A stretch of DNA of 64,000 bases from Streptosporangium pseudovulgare (GTDB lineage Bacteria > Actinomycetota > Actinomycetes > Streptosporangiales > Streptosporangiaceae). The notes under the pieces were generated by a model. The model did no database searches, was not told where the DNA came from, and worked only from the letters and a program-made list of their open reading frames with translations. Positions 9,343 through 18,019 of this stretch are shown piece after piece; the first letter of the stretch is position 1; every line of letters begins with the position of its first letter. Where the stretch lies: assembly GCF_014648055.1 (NCBI RefSeq), contig NZ_BMQJ01000013.1, positions 1 through 64,000 on the forward strand, in the 5' to 3' direction. The position numbers and the translations under genes are program-made.

Positions 9343-10793
9343 CGGGTGCTCCTTCTCCGGGCGTGGGCGGCGGCCTCCGGGGGCAGCCAGCCGCGGTCCT
9401 CCAGTTCGGCGACGAACCGCAGGTAGTGCTCGCGCAGGTCCTCGCCGCCGGGTTCGACGACCTCGCGGGTGCGGACCATCCGCGCCGCCGAGGCGGGCCC
9501 GGCGGCGAGGACGGCCATGCCGAGCGCGGGCTCGGCGTTCTCCCGCAGGGTCACCGGCCGTCCCAGCACGGCGGCCCTGACCCGGTTCCAGTAGGCGCTG
9601 CGGGTCGCGCCGCCGGTCAGCACGATCTCGCCGTCCACCGGAGCGCCGAGCAGGTCGAGGTAGTCGAAGCAGAGCCGCTCGATGTAGGCGGCGCCGCGCA
9701 GGATCGCGGCGTAGCGGTCGACGTCGTCGCCGACGTGGCCGAGGGTGAAGCCCTCCGCCTCCGGCGCGGCGAACGGGAACCGCTCACCCCGGGAGACCAG
9801 CGGGTAGACGGTGGCGGACGGGTCGGCGGAGGAGCCGCCGGATCCGAAGCGCCCGGCGGCCAGGCGGCTGAGGGCGTCGAGGTCACGCCCGGCCAGGTCG
9901 CGGGCCAGCACGCCCGCGCCGGTGCTGGACGCGCCGCCCGGCAGCCACGAGCCGTCCGGGGCGCGGTGGGAGTAGACGACGCCCAGCGGGTCGTGGACCA
10001 GCTCCCGGGTGACGCCCTTGAGCACCAGCGTGGTGCCCATCACCGAGTTCCAGCTCCCGGGCGTGAGGGCGCCCGCGCCGAGCTGCGCCGCGCACCCGTC
10101 GGTCGTCCCGGCGACCACCGGCGTGCCCGCCGGGATGCCGGTGGCCTCGGCGGCCCCGGCGCAGACCTCGCCGAGCACGGTGCCGGGCCGTACCACGCCG
10201 GGCAGCACGGAGGCGGGGACGCCGAGGGCGTCCAGGACGTCCGACGGCCAGCGCTCGTCGATCAGGTCCACGCCCGTCTTCAGCGCGTTGCTCAGGTCGG
10301 TGGCGACCGGCCGGCCCGTCAGGCGGCGGTTGACGAAGTCGTTCTGGTGCGCCAGGCGCGCCCCGGCCGGGGCGTCGCGCAGCAGCCACAGCAGCTTGGG
10401 CAGCGCCCAGTTGGCCTGCATGCGGCGGTAGCCGAGCCGGTCCCACACGTGCGCGCCGGCCTCGTTGACCCGCTCGACCTCGCCGGCCGCCCGCCGGTCG
10501 TCGTACATCAGCCCGGGGGTGAGGGGCCGGCCGTCGTCGCCGGTGAGCAGGATCGTGCCGGAGGTGGCGTCCACGGCCACGCCGCCGACGGGACCGGGCG
10601 GCACGTCGCGCAGCGCCTCGCGGGCGGCGGCGGCCAGCCGCTCCCACCACTGCTCGGGGTCCTGCTCGTGCCGGGGGCCGTCGCGGCGGCTGGTCAGCGG
10701 CCTGCTCGCCGCGCCGAGCACCCGGCCGTCACCGGTGACGGCCATCACGCGCACACTCTGCGTGCCCAGGTCTATGCCGATCCACACGCTCAT
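9339..10793 (-). CDS. FGGY-family carbohydrate kinase, xylulokinase-like (kinase 1)
   Basis: 484 aa with the two-domain actin-like ATPase fold of FGGY kinases. N-terminal phosphate-1 motif WIGIDLGTQSVRVMAV, EQDPEQWW, VVAGTTDGCAAQLGAG (phosphate 2) and IVLTGGATRSAYWNRVRAAVLGRPV near the C-terminus are present. Such kinases phosphorylate pentuloses, polyols or related sugars with ATP. Start ATG at 10793 overlaps the stop of the second kinase by 4 nt. Substrate cannot be told from sequence. Confidence 0.9.
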   Translation of the reverse strand: MSVWIGIDLGTQSVRVMAVTGDGRVLGAASRPLTSRRDGPRHEQDPEQWWERLAAAAREALRDVPPGPVGGVAVDATSGTILLTGDDGRPLTPGLMYDDRRAAGEVERVNEAGAHVWDRLGYRRMQANWALPKLLWLLRDAPAGARLAHQNDFVNRRLTGRPVATDLSNALKTGVDLIDERWPSDVLDALGVPASVLPGVVRPGTVLGEVCAGAAEATGIPAGTPVVAGTTDGCAAQLGAGALTPGSWNSVMGTTLVLKGVTRELVHDPLGVVYSHRAPDGSWLPGGASSTGAGVLARDLAGRDLDALSRLAAGRFGSGGSSADPSATVYPLVSRGERFPFAAPEAEGFTLGHVGDDVDRYAAILRGAAYIERLCFDYLDLLGAPVDGEIVLTGGATRSAYWNRVRAAVLGRPVTLRENAEPALGMAVLAAGPASAARMVRTREVVEPGGEDLREHYLRFVAELEDRGWLPPEAAAHARRRSTR

Positions 10794-12277
10794 GAGCGGC
10801 TCCTCGTCTCGGCGAGCAGCGGCCAGGACCGGGCGGCGGTCTCACGCAGCGCGAGGAAGTCCCGGTAGAAGGTCTCGTAGGCGCCGGGCCGCGGCCGTAC
10901 GGCGTCGCGCAGCCGCACGTGGCGCCCGGCCGCCTCTTCGAGATCGGTGGCGGCGCCCGTCGCGGTCAGGCCGACGAGGAAGGCGCCGCGGGCTCCGACC
11001 TCGGCGTCGGCCGGCCGGAGCACCGGCAGGCCGGTGACGTCGGCGATCATCCGCAGCCACAGGTCGCTCGCCGAGCCGCCGCCGCACACCCGCAGCTCCC
11101 GCACGGCGGGGCCGAAGGCGTCCAGGCAGTCGCGGACGACGAACGTGAGGCCCTCGAACACGGCGCGGGCGATGTGCTCGCGGTCGTGGTCGAACGACAT
11201 GCCGAGGAAGGAGCCCCGGGCGAACGGGTCGCAGAACGGCGCCCGCTCCCCGGCGGGGGACAGGTAGGGCAGGAACGCCAGCCCGCCCGCGCCCGGCGGG
11301 CTCGCCGCGGCCAGCTCGCCGAGGGCGGCCGGTCCGGGCAGCCCGAGCAGGCGGCAGACCCAGTTGATCACCTCGACCCCGGCGAAGGTGGGGAAGGCCC
11401 GCAGGTAGCCGCCGGGGGCCGCGATCGTGATGCCCACGGCGGGGCCGTCGAGGCCGGGTTCGGCGACGATGGTCTCGGTGCACAGCGTGGTGCCCAGGAT
11501 GCTGCACGCCCGGCCGTCGCCCACCGCGCCCGCCCCGACGGCGGTGGAGACGATGTCGTAGGGGGCCATCACGACCGGGGTACCGGCGGGCAGGCCCAGC
11601 GACGCGGCGGCGGAGGCGGTGAGCGCGGCGACGCGGTGCGCGTCGCCGCGCGGCTCGGGCAGCAGCCGCGCGGCCCACTCCAGGCCGAACAGCGCCATCA
11701 GCTCGGGGGAGTAGGCACGGGCGCGCAGGTCCATGAACGGCGCCGAGGCGTCGGACTCGTCCGCGGCGACCTCCCCGGTCAGCCGGGAGAAGATCCATCC
11801 GCCGCAGGTCAGCAGGGCCGCGGAGCGTTCCAGCCGCTCGGGGTCGTGCTCCCGCAGCCAGGTGAGGATGGCGTGCGGCAGCCCCGAGGCGGCGGCGGAG
11901 CCGTTGACGCGGAAGGCGCGCCCGGCCACGCCGGAGCGGTTCCAGGCGTCCACCGCGGCCGTGGCCCGGCCGTCGTTCCACAGGATCGCCGGGCCGGTCG
12001 GCTCACCGTCGGGGCCGACCAGCCAGGCGCCGTCGCCCTGGGCGGTGACCGCGACGAAGTCGACGGTCCCGGCCGAGGCGCCGGCGAGCCGGTCGGCGAC
12101 CGCGCGCACCGTGCGCGCGACCGCCGCCCAGACCGTGTTCATGTCCTGCTCGGCGTGGCCGGGCGCGGGGCGGGACACGCCGGTCTCCTGCCGGGCGACC
12201 GCGACCTCCGCCCCCGCCTCGTCGTAGCCGACCGCCTTGACCACCGTGGTTCCGGCGTCGACGCAGATCGCCGCCAT
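10790..12277 (-). CDS. FGGY-family carbohydrate kinase, LyxK/erythritol-kinase-like (kinase 2)
   Basis: 495 aa. It begins AAICVDAGTTVVKAVGYDEAG and has RPAPGHAEQDMNTVW, VTAQGDGAWLV, MAPYDIVSTAVGAG and ELRVCGGGSASDLWLRMIADVTG, resembling L-xylulokinase and erythritol/threitol-type kinases more than its neighbour. It is clearly divergent from kinase 1, so this is not a recent duplication. ATG overlaps the permease stop by 1 nt (TGATG). Two distinct kinases suggest two substrates or two phosphorylation steps. Confidence 0.9.
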   Translation of the reverse strand: MAAICVDAGTTVVKAVGYDEAGAEVAVARQETGVSRPAPGHAEQDMNTVWAAVARTVRAVADRLAGASAGTVDFVAVTAQGDGAWLVGPDGEPTGPAILWNDGRATAAVDAWNRSGVAGRAFRVNGSAAASGLPHAILTWLREHDPERLERSAALLTCGGWIFSRLTGEVAADESDASAPFMDLRARAYSPELMALFGLEWAARLLPEPRGDAHRVAALTASAAASLGLPAGTPVVMAPYDIVSTAVGAGAVGDGRACSILGTTLCTETIVAEPGLDGPAVGITIAAPGGYLRAFPTFAGVEVINWVCRLLGLPGPAALGELAAASPPGAGGLAFLPYLSPAGERAPFCDPFARGSFLGMSFDHDREHIARAVFEGLTFVVRDCLDAFGPAVRELRVCGGGSASDLWLRMIADVTGLPVLRPADAEVGARGAFLVGLTATGAATDLEEAAGRHVRLRDAVRPRPGAYETFYRDFLALRETAARSWPLLAETRSRS

Positions 12278-13512
12278 CAGGCCCGCCCGTGGGAGGTCCG
12301 CGACTTGCGCGCGATCGAGTCGACGACCACGGCCAGCAGCAGCACCACGCCCGTCACCACGAACCGGATGGAGGAGTCGAGGTTCAGCAGCGTCAGGCCG
12401 CTGGAGATCGACTGGATGACGATCATGCCGAGCAGCGCGCCGAACGCGGTGCCTCGCCCGCCGAACAGGCTCGTCCCGCCGATCACGGCGGCGGCGATGG
12501 CGTTGAGGTTCACGTCGCCGGCGCCGCTGCTCTGGTTGGCGGCGGCCAGCCGGGCGGCGGCGAGGATGCCGCCCACCGCGGCGAAGGAGGAGCAGAGCAT
12601 GAACACCGAGGTGTAGACGGCCCGGACGTTGATGCCGGCCCGTCGCGCGGCCTCCACGTTGCCGCCGACGGCGTAGACCGACCTGCCCCACTTGGTGCGC
12701 GACAGCAGGTAGTGCATGACCAGCACCATCGCGACGAACAGGACGAACATCCAGCCGACGCCGCGGGTCTGCCCGAGATACCAGACCACGAACGTCAGCA
12801 CCGCCAGCAGCGCGATGCTCCGTACGGCCAGCATGGAGGTGGTCCTGGCCGAAAGGCCCGCCCGGCGGCGCTCCCGGGCGTGGAGGTGGCCGCTGGCGAA
12901 CAGCCCGGCCGCGGCGACGACCGCGAAGGTGTACGACAGCCACTGCGGCACGAAGGCCAGCTGCGCGAAGTTCACCAGGGCCGAGTCGAACGGCAGGTTG
13001 ATCGACCCCTTGGTGCCCAGCACGTACAGCTGCAGGCCGAGGAAGGCCAGCAACCCGGCCAGCGTGATGACGAAGCTCGGCACGCCGAAGCGGTTGAACA
13101 GCTGGGCGTACACCCAGCCGATCGCCGCGCTCAGCGCGACCGCCGCCAGGATGGCCGCCCAGACCGGCAGCCCCTTGTCGACGAACAGCACCGCCAGCAC
13201 CGCGCCGGACAGGCCGCTGACCGAACCGACCGACAGGTCGATCTCCCCGACCAGCAGCACGCACACGATGCCGAGCGCGATGACGCCGACCGCGGCCGAC
13301 TCCAGCGTGAGGTTGACCAGGTTGGTGCTGGACAGGAAGACCGGGTTGAGGACCTGCAGCACGGCCCAGATCACGACGAGCCCGACCACGACGGGGATCA
13401 CGCCGAGGTCGCCGCCGCGGGCCCGCTCGATCACGTCGGTGATCGCGCCGCGCAGCCCCTCGCGGCTCTGCAGCCGCTCGTCCTGGCGGTCGGTGGCGAG
13501 CGTGGTGGTCAT
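12277..13512 (-). CDS. Sugar ABC transporter permease (XylH/RbsC type)
   Basis: 411 aa with about ten hydrophobic segments. Diagnostic stretches are LVGEIDLSVGSVSGLSGAVLAV, NRFGVPSFVITLAGLLAFLGLQL, AARRAGINVRAVYTSVFMLCSSFAAVGGILAAARL, and IAAAVIGGTSLFGGRGTAFGALLG near the C-terminus. The long central cytoplasmic segment is typical of xylose-type permeases. It overlaps the ATPase stop by 4 nt and kinase 2 by 1 nt. It imports the operon's sugar substrate. Confidence 0.93.
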   Translation of the reverse strand: MTTTLATDRQDERLQSREGLRGAITDVIERARGGDLGVIPVVVGLVVIWAVLQVLNPVFLSSTNLVNLTLESAAVGVIALGIVCVLLVGEIDLSVGSVSGLSGAVLAVLFVDKGLPVWAAILAAVALSAAIGWVYAQLFNRFGVPSFVITLAGLLAFLGLQLYVLGTKGSINLPFDSALVNFAQLAFVPQWLSYTFAVVAAAGLFASGHLHARERRRAGLSARTTSMLAVRSIALLAVLTFVVWYLGQTRGVGWMFVLFVAMVLVMHYLLSRTKWGRSVYAVGGNVEAARRAGINVRAVYTSVFMLCSSFAAVGGILAAARLAAANQSSGAGDVNLNAIAAAVIGGTSLFGGRGTAFGALLGMIVIQSISSGLTLLNLDSSIRFVVTGVVLLLAVVVDSIARKSRTSHGRA

Positions 13513-14297
13513 GAGAGCCCCTCCTTGCGGCGCGCCCGGCGCTGCGACACCACGTTGTCGGTGGCGCCGGTGATGGCGGCGATGATGTCCTCGACCGAGA
13601 CGTCGTTCACGTCGAACACCCCGTTGTTACGGCCCAGCCGCAGCACGGCCACGGTGTCGGCGACCGCCTTCACGTCCGCCATGTTGTGGCTGATCATGAT
13701 GACGCCCAGACCGTTCTCCCGGAGCCGTTCGACCAGGTTGAGCACCTCGGCCGTCTGCGCGACGCCCAGGGCGGCGGTCGGCTCGTCGAGAATGATGATC
13801 TTCGGGTCGCCGAGCAGCGACCTGGCGATCGCGACGGTCTGCCGCTGGCCGCCCGACAGCGACGCCACCGGCACCCGCACGCTGGGGATCTTCGCCGAGA
13901 GCTGGCGGAGCAGCTCCCACGAGCGCGTCTCCATCGCCACCTCGTTCAGCCGGAGCGGACGGAGCTCCTGACCGAGGAAGAGGTTCTGGATCACGTTGAG
14001 GTTCTCGCACAGCGCGAGGTCCTGGAAGACGGTGGCGATGCCGAGCCGGTGAGCGGCCGCCGGACTCGGGATGTCGACCGTCTTCGAGTCGAAGGTGATC
14101 GTGCCGGAGTCCGGCGAGTGCACGCCCGACAGGACCTTGACCAGCGTCGACTTGCCGGCGCCGTTGTCGCCGACGACGGCCACGACCTGACCCGCCGCCA
14201 CATCGAGGTCGATGTCGGTGAGCGCGGCGACCGCACCGAAGGTCTTGTTGATCCCGCGCAGGGACAGGACGCTGTCTTTTTGCTGGGTGGCGGACAA
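13509..14297 (-). CDS. Sugar ABC transporter ATPase, single-domain
   Basis: About 262 aa. One complete ABC module: Walker A GDNGAGKST, SLSGGQRQTVAIARSLL signature, Walker B IIILDEPTAALG and H-loop ISHNMADV. Sugar ATPases of the XylG/RbsA type usually carry two modules in about 500 aa; this half-size protein must dimerise. The TTG start at 14297 follows the binding-protein stop by 17 nt with GAGGAG upstream; a start at 14339 would run into the preceding gene and lacks a ribosome-binding site. Confidence 0.92.
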   Translation of the reverse strand: MSATQQKDSVLSLRGINKTFGAVAALTDIDLDVAAGQVVAVVGDNGAGKSTLVKVLSGVHSPDSGTITFDSKTVDIPSPAAAHRLGIATVFQDLALCENLNVIQNLFLGQELRPLRLNEVAMETRSWELLRQLSAKIPSVRVPVASLSGGQRQTVAIARSLLGDPKIIILDEPTAALGVAQTAEVLNLVERLRENGLGVIMISHNMADVKAVADTVAVLRLGRNNGVFDVNDVSVEDIIAAITGATDNVVSQRRARRKEGLS

Positions 14298-14314
14298 AGG
14301 GGGCTCCTCGAGAT

Positions 14315-15409
14315 CTACTTGATGCCGAGCTCGGCGCATCCCTTGGCGTACTCACCCGTGCACACCTCGGACGCCTTCATGATTCCGCTCTGGAACAGCA
14401 CCTCGTTGATGTTCTCCCTGGTCACGACCGTGGGGGTGAACAGCTCCGAGGGAGTGTCGTAGAGGGTGGTCTTGCCCGCGGGCTTCTCTCCCCGCACGAA
14501 CCGGTAGGCCACGTCGGCCGCGGCCTCGGCCACGGTCTTGATGGGCTTGGAGATCGTGTTGTACTGGTCGCCGGAGATGATGCGCTGGGCGGCGGCCGAC
14601 TCGGCGTCGTTGCCGGTGACCGGCGGCACCTTCACGTCCGCCGCCTTGAACGCGGCGATCGAGCCGCCTCCGGTGCCGTCGTTGGCCGCCACCACGCCCG
14701 CGATCTGGTCGCGGAACTTGGTGATCTGGCCGCTGACCCAGCCCTGGGCCTTCTCCGGCGACCAGTCGGGGGTGTCGTACTCGGCCAGCAGCTTGAAGCC
14801 GCTGGGGTCGACCGCGCTGTGGATGCCCTTCTTGATCAGGCCGGCGGCGGCGTCCGTCGGGGAGCCGTTGACCTGGAGGATCCCGCCCTCGGCGTTCTCC
14901 TTCTTGAGGTGGTCGACCAGGGACTGGCCGATCATCGAGCCGATCTTCTCGTTGTCGAACGAGACGTAGTAGTCGGCCGGGGTGGTGGGGATCGGCCGGT
15001 CGTAGGCGATGACCGGCACGTTCTGCGCCTGCGCCGACTTGACGATGGTCGCGGCGGCGGCGGAGTCGACGGGGTCGATCACGATGGCCTTGACGCCCTG
15101 GGCCAGCGCCGAGTTGGCCTGCTGCTGCTGCTTGGAGGCGTCGGAGTCGGCGTTCTGGTAGATGACCGTGCAGCTCGGGCACAGCTGCTTCATCTTCGCC
15201 TCGAACAGCGGCTTGTCGGCCAGCTCGTACCGGGTGGAGGCGAGGTCGGGCATGAGGAAGGCCACCTTGGCGTTCTCCGCGCTCCCGCCGCCGCTGCCGC
15301 CGGTGCCGCCGTCCGCTCCGGTGGAGCCGGAAGCACAGGCGGTGAGTGCCGCGCCTGCGATGACCGCCACCGCGGCGAACGCCGATGTCCGCATATGAGC
15401 TTTCTTCAC
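14315..15409 (-). CDS. Sugar ABC transporter substrate-binding lipoprotein (XylF/periplasmic-binding family)
   Basis: 364 aa. Signal and lipobox are VKKAHMRTSAFAAVAVIAGA then LTAC with Cys25, followed by a Gly/Ser linker. The mature part shows KVAFLMPDLASTRYEL, GVKAIVIDPVDSAAAATIVKSAQ, VPVIAYDRPIP and AGVVAANDGTGGGSIAAF, typical of xylose/ribose-type receptors. GTG start with GGGAAG upstream. First gene of the seven-gene catabolic operon; the promoter region carries a SorC-like operator (see 15508-15555). Confidence 0.93.
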   Translation of the reverse strand: MKKAHMRTSAFAAVAVIAGAALTACASGSTGADGGTGGSGGGSAENAKVAFLMPDLASTRYELADKPLFEAKMKQLCPSCTVIYQNADSDASKQQQQANSALAQGVKAIVIDPVDSAAAATIVKSAQAQNVPVIAYDRPIPTTPADYYVSFDNEKIGSMIGQSLVDHLKKENAEGGILQVNGSPTDAAAGLIKKGIHSAVDPSGFKLLAEYDTPDWSPEKAQGWVSGQITKFRDQIAGVVAANDGTGGGSIAAFKAADVKVPPVTGNDAESAAAQRIISGDQYNTISKPIKTVAEAAADVAYRFVRGEKPAGKTTLYDTPSELFTPTVVTRENINEVLFQSGIMKASEVCTGEYAKGCAELGIK

Positions 15410-15507
15410 GGATTCTTCCCTTGCTTGCTGTGTCCTCGCGGAGCGGATCTGCTACGCGGTCCCCCGAGGTCGGGCACGGTCCGCTACACGCGGTGATGCG
15501 CCGTGGC

Positions 15508-15555
15508 CGAACACGCTAGCGCGTGTCCGGAATATTTGTCCAGCAAAAGTGTTCA
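15508..15555 (-). promoter_or_regulatory. Putative SorC-type operator at the sugar operon promoter
   Basis: On the minus strand three half-sites follow at exactly 13-nt steps: TGAACA (15555-15550), TGGACA (15542-15537) and CGGACA (15529-15524). The last is part of an imperfect palindrome CGGACACGC-gcta-GCGTGTTCG (15529-15508, 8 of 9 pairs). The same TGAACA-N7-TGAACG arrangement lies upstream of the SorC gene. The site ends about 100 bp before the binding-protein start. The pattern is seen; binding by the SorC protein is inferred. Confidence 0.55.
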
Positions 15556-15599
15556 GGGATTTTCCAGGCCCGTGACCTGGTGTTCATACGCGCGTGGTG

Positions 15600-15898
15600 G
15601 CCGGGGATCCCTTCCCGGGGATGGGGCGTGCGCGGGCGGCCCGCCGGGCGAGCGGGGGCGTCACCGTCCGTCAGCGGGCCCGGCGACGGACGGCGCCGTA
15701 CGGCAGGCGGTGCGGTGCGGCGGGTGGTACGGCGGGCGGCGCAGCGGGCGGTGCGGTACTGCGGGCGGCGAGCGGCGCGGCGGGCGGTGCGGCGGACGGC
15801 GTCGTACGGCGGGCCGCGGGCGGACGTCCCCTTCCGTCAGGGGCCCTTCTGTCAGGGCCCCTTCCGCCGGGGCTCTTCCCGTCAGGGGCCGCCTCTCG
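15600..15898. repeat. Low-complexity GGCGG/GTACGG-rich spacer downstream of the SorC gene
   Basis: Gap 15410-15898 has no supported gene. Its distal part is dominated by degenerate short units such as GGCGGTGCGG and GGGCCCCTTCCGTCAG repeated several times. No clean terminator hairpin stands out. The proximal 150 bp hold the sugar operon promoter. Confidence 0.55.
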
Positions 15899-16858
15899 TC
15901 AGCGGGTCGCCGACAGCAGGCTCTCCGCGGTCAGGGCGTCGGTGACGAGCTGGTTGAAGTAGCCGCCCCTGGCCCCGGCGACGATCGACAGGACCTTCTC
16001 CGGGCCGACCGCCACCGCGATCGAGACGGGGATGCGGCGCAACTGCTCCAGGCTGGTCGCCACCAGCCGCTCGCTGCCCGGGTAGCCGACGGGCCCGCCG
16101 TCGCGGTCGTAGAAGCGCGAGCACACGTCGCCGACGGCGTCGCGCAGGCCGTCGGCGTGGCGGGGCACGAAGGCGGGCACGACCTGGCGCGTCAGCGGCG
16201 GCGAGCCGACGCCGACGATCGCGCACCTGGCGTGCGCCCACAGGTCCATGACCTTGCGCACCGACGGCTCGTGCTGCAGGGAGTAGAACAGCTCGGGACC
16301 CGGCTGGGCGGGCGCGTACAGGTAGCTGGGCACGCCCCCGATGCGCTCGGCCAGCAGGCGGGTGGTCTCGTTCGTCTGGAACCAGGGCTGCGGGTCCTCC
16401 TGGCCGCCCACGGCCGGGGCGATCGTGACGCCGGGGAACCGCCCCAGGCTCTCCCGCGCGCACTCGTAGACCGTGCTGCCGGAGGAGACGAGCAGCACGT
16501 CGCCGGACTCCAGGCCCGCCGCGGCCAGCGCCCTGGCCAGGCCCGGGGCCAGCCACGGGCCCAGTGCAGGGCCGCCGACCCTGGGCACCAGGAAGACGCG
16601 CCGCAGGCCCAGCGCGGCGGCCACCTCGGCGGCCAGCGGACCCTCCTCCAGCGTCGCCGGCCGGTGCACCCGGATCTCCACGATGCCGTGCCGGCGCGCC
16701 TCGGTCAGCAGCCGGCTCACCGTGGCCCGGCTGACGCCCAGCCGTTTGGCGATGTCGGCCTGGGTGGCGTCCTCAAGGTAGTACTGCGACGCCGCCGCGT
16801 ACATCAGCTCCTGGGGGAACCGGGCCTGTGCCTCCGGTGCGGCGTCGGCGGCGTTCAT
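15899..16858 (-). CDS. SorC/DeoR-family sugar-responsive transcriptional regulator
   Basis: 319 aa. An N-terminal helix-turn-helix ([32 protein letters not shown], about 31-62) is followed by a sugar-phosphate-binding domain with [12 protein letters not shown] and AIVGVGSP motifs. SorC proteins sense phosphorylated sugars, which fits the two adjacent kinases. Encoded 490 bp upstream of the catabolic operon on the same strand. Matching direct repeats before its own start suggest autoregulation. Confidence 0.92.
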   Translation of the reverse strand: MNAADAAPEAQARFPQELMYAAASQYYLEDATQADIAKRLGVSRATVSRLLTEARRHGIVEIRVHRPATLEEGPLAAEVAAALGLRRVFLVPRVGGPALGPWLAPGLARALAAAGLESGDVLLVSSGSTVYECARESLGRFPGVTIAPAVGGQEDPQPWFQTNETTRLLAERIGGVPSYLYAPAQPGPELFYSLQHEPSVRKVMDLWAHARCAIVGVGSPPLTRQVVPAFVPRHADGLRDAVGDVCSRFYDRDGGPVGYPGSERLVATSLEQLRRIPVSIAVAVGPEKVLSIVAGARGGYFNQLVTDALTAESLLSATR

Positions 16859-16879
16859 GGGCGGGCTCTCCCTATGCTC

Positions 16880-16898
16880 TGAACATATGTGCTGAACG
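16880..16898. promoter_or_regulatory. Putative SorC autoregulatory site
   Basis: TGAACA-N7-TGAACG with 13-nt period, read on the + strand, 22 bp before the SorC start codon. It matches the half-sites of the sugar operon promoter. The orientation relative to its gene is opposite to that at 15555, compatible with a regulator that binds as a dimer or tetramer. Confidence 0.5.
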
Positions 16899-16966
16899 GA
16901 TGAGCGTTGACTATACCTGCGCGCCCTCCGAGGGAAAGGCTAGCGATCCCCGGCGCGGCCCGGTGA

Positions 16967-17878
16967 TCAGTGCGACGCGTTGCGGAGCCGGGCCGAGGCG
17001 TCGCGCAGGTAGTCGATGAAGGAGCGCAGCGCCGGGTTGGGGTTGGTCGGGCGGGCCGCCGCGCCGATCCTGCGGTAGAGCCGGGGCCCGTCCAGCCGGC
17101 ACACCTGGACGCCGGGGGCGCCCCGCGCGCCGAGGCTGGGCACCAGCGCCACTCCGAGCCCGGCCCGCACCAGCCCGAGCGTGACCTCGTAGTGGTCGCT
17201 GCGGCAGCGGATCATCGGGCTGAAGCCCTCCAGTGCGCTGGCCCGCTCCAGCACCGAGACCGGGGTGCCGGTGCCGTAGGTGGTGATCCACGGCTCCCCG
17301 GCCAGGTCGGCGAGCCGTACCCGCTGCGATCTGCCCGCGGGGTGACCGGGCGGCACGACCAGCAGCTGCGGCTCGTCGAACAGGTGGGTGACCTCGACCC
17401 CCTCCGGGGGCTTCCACGGGTCGAGCGCGTGCTCGAAGACCACCAGCACGTCGAGCGCGCCGCGCTCCAGGTCGGGCATCAGCTCGTGGGGCTGGCCGAG
17501 CACCAGGTCCAGCTCCACGGCCGGGTGGCGGGCGGTGAAGGCCGACAGCGCCAGCGGCAGCAGCCGGTACCCCGCCGAGGCGAAGAACCCGATCCGCAGC
17601 TGCCCGGCGTCGGCCCTGGCCTGCGCCAGCAGGTCCTTCTCGGCGGCCTCGATGATGTCGAGCACCTCCTGGGCGCGGGTCGCCAGCCGCCGGCCCGCCG
17701 CGGTCAGCCGCAGGCTCTGGGCGCCCCGCTCGACCAGGCCCACCCCGGCCTCCTCCTCCAGCCGGGACAGCTGGTGGGAGACGGCCGACGGCGAGAGTCG
17801 CAGGACGCGCGCGGCACCGGCGATGCTCCCCGTACGGAAGACCTCCAGCAGGACCCGGAGGCGGTGACTGCTCAACAC
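16967..17878 (-). CDS. LysR-family transcriptional regulator
   Basis: 303 aa. The winged HTH occupies about residues 1-60 (LRVLLEVFRTGSIAGAARVLRLSPSAVSHQLSRLEEEAGVGLVER), followed by a LysR substrate-binding domain (LRIGFFASAGYRLLPLALSAFTARHPAVEL). GTG start. A small palindrome CCCCA-gta-TGGGG sits 3 bp upstream of the start (17881-17893) and may be an autoregulatory box. The target is unclear; the YihY gene is co-directional upstream, so no classic divergent partner exists. Confidence 0.92.
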   Translation of the reverse strand: MLSSHRLRVLLEVFRTGSIAGAARVLRLSPSAVSHQLSRLEEEAGVGLVERGAQSLRLTAAGRRLATRAQEVLDIIEAAEKDLLAQARADAGQLRIGFFASAGYRLLPLALSAFTARHPAVELDLVLGQPHELMPDLERGALDVLVVFEHALDPWKPPEGVEVTHLFDEPQLLVVPPGHPAGRSQRVRLADLAGEPWITTYGTGTPVSVLERASALEGFSPMIRCRSDHYEVTLGLVRAGLGVALVPSLGARGAPGVQVCRLDGPRLYRRIGAAARPTNPNPALRSFIDYLRDASARLRNASH

Positions 17879-17935
17879 CGCCCCAGTATGGGGTAATTGT
17901 CACCATATGAGGGAGTCGGTACGGTCCCCGGCCGG

Positions 17936-18019
17936 TGAGGGGCCGGTCAGGCGTCCGGGACGGAGGTCACGGCCGGGTGAGGGGCCGGTCAGGCGTCCGG
18001 GACGGAGGTCACGGCCGGG
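17936..18019. repeat. 42-bp tandem duplication covering the end of the YihY gene
   Basis: Two copies of a 42-bp unit beginning TGAGGGGCCGGTCAGGCG (17936-17977 and 17978-18019). The second copy contains the stop codon and last codons (VTSVPDA-stop) of the membrane protein gene; the first is a non-coding echo downstream of it. Identity between copies looks complete, so the duplication is recent. Confidence 0.85.

Noticed and set aside
15720..15820. GGCGGTGCGG-rich run as a coding region
   Set aside because: Low-complexity repeats give open frames in all phases; no start signal or family match.
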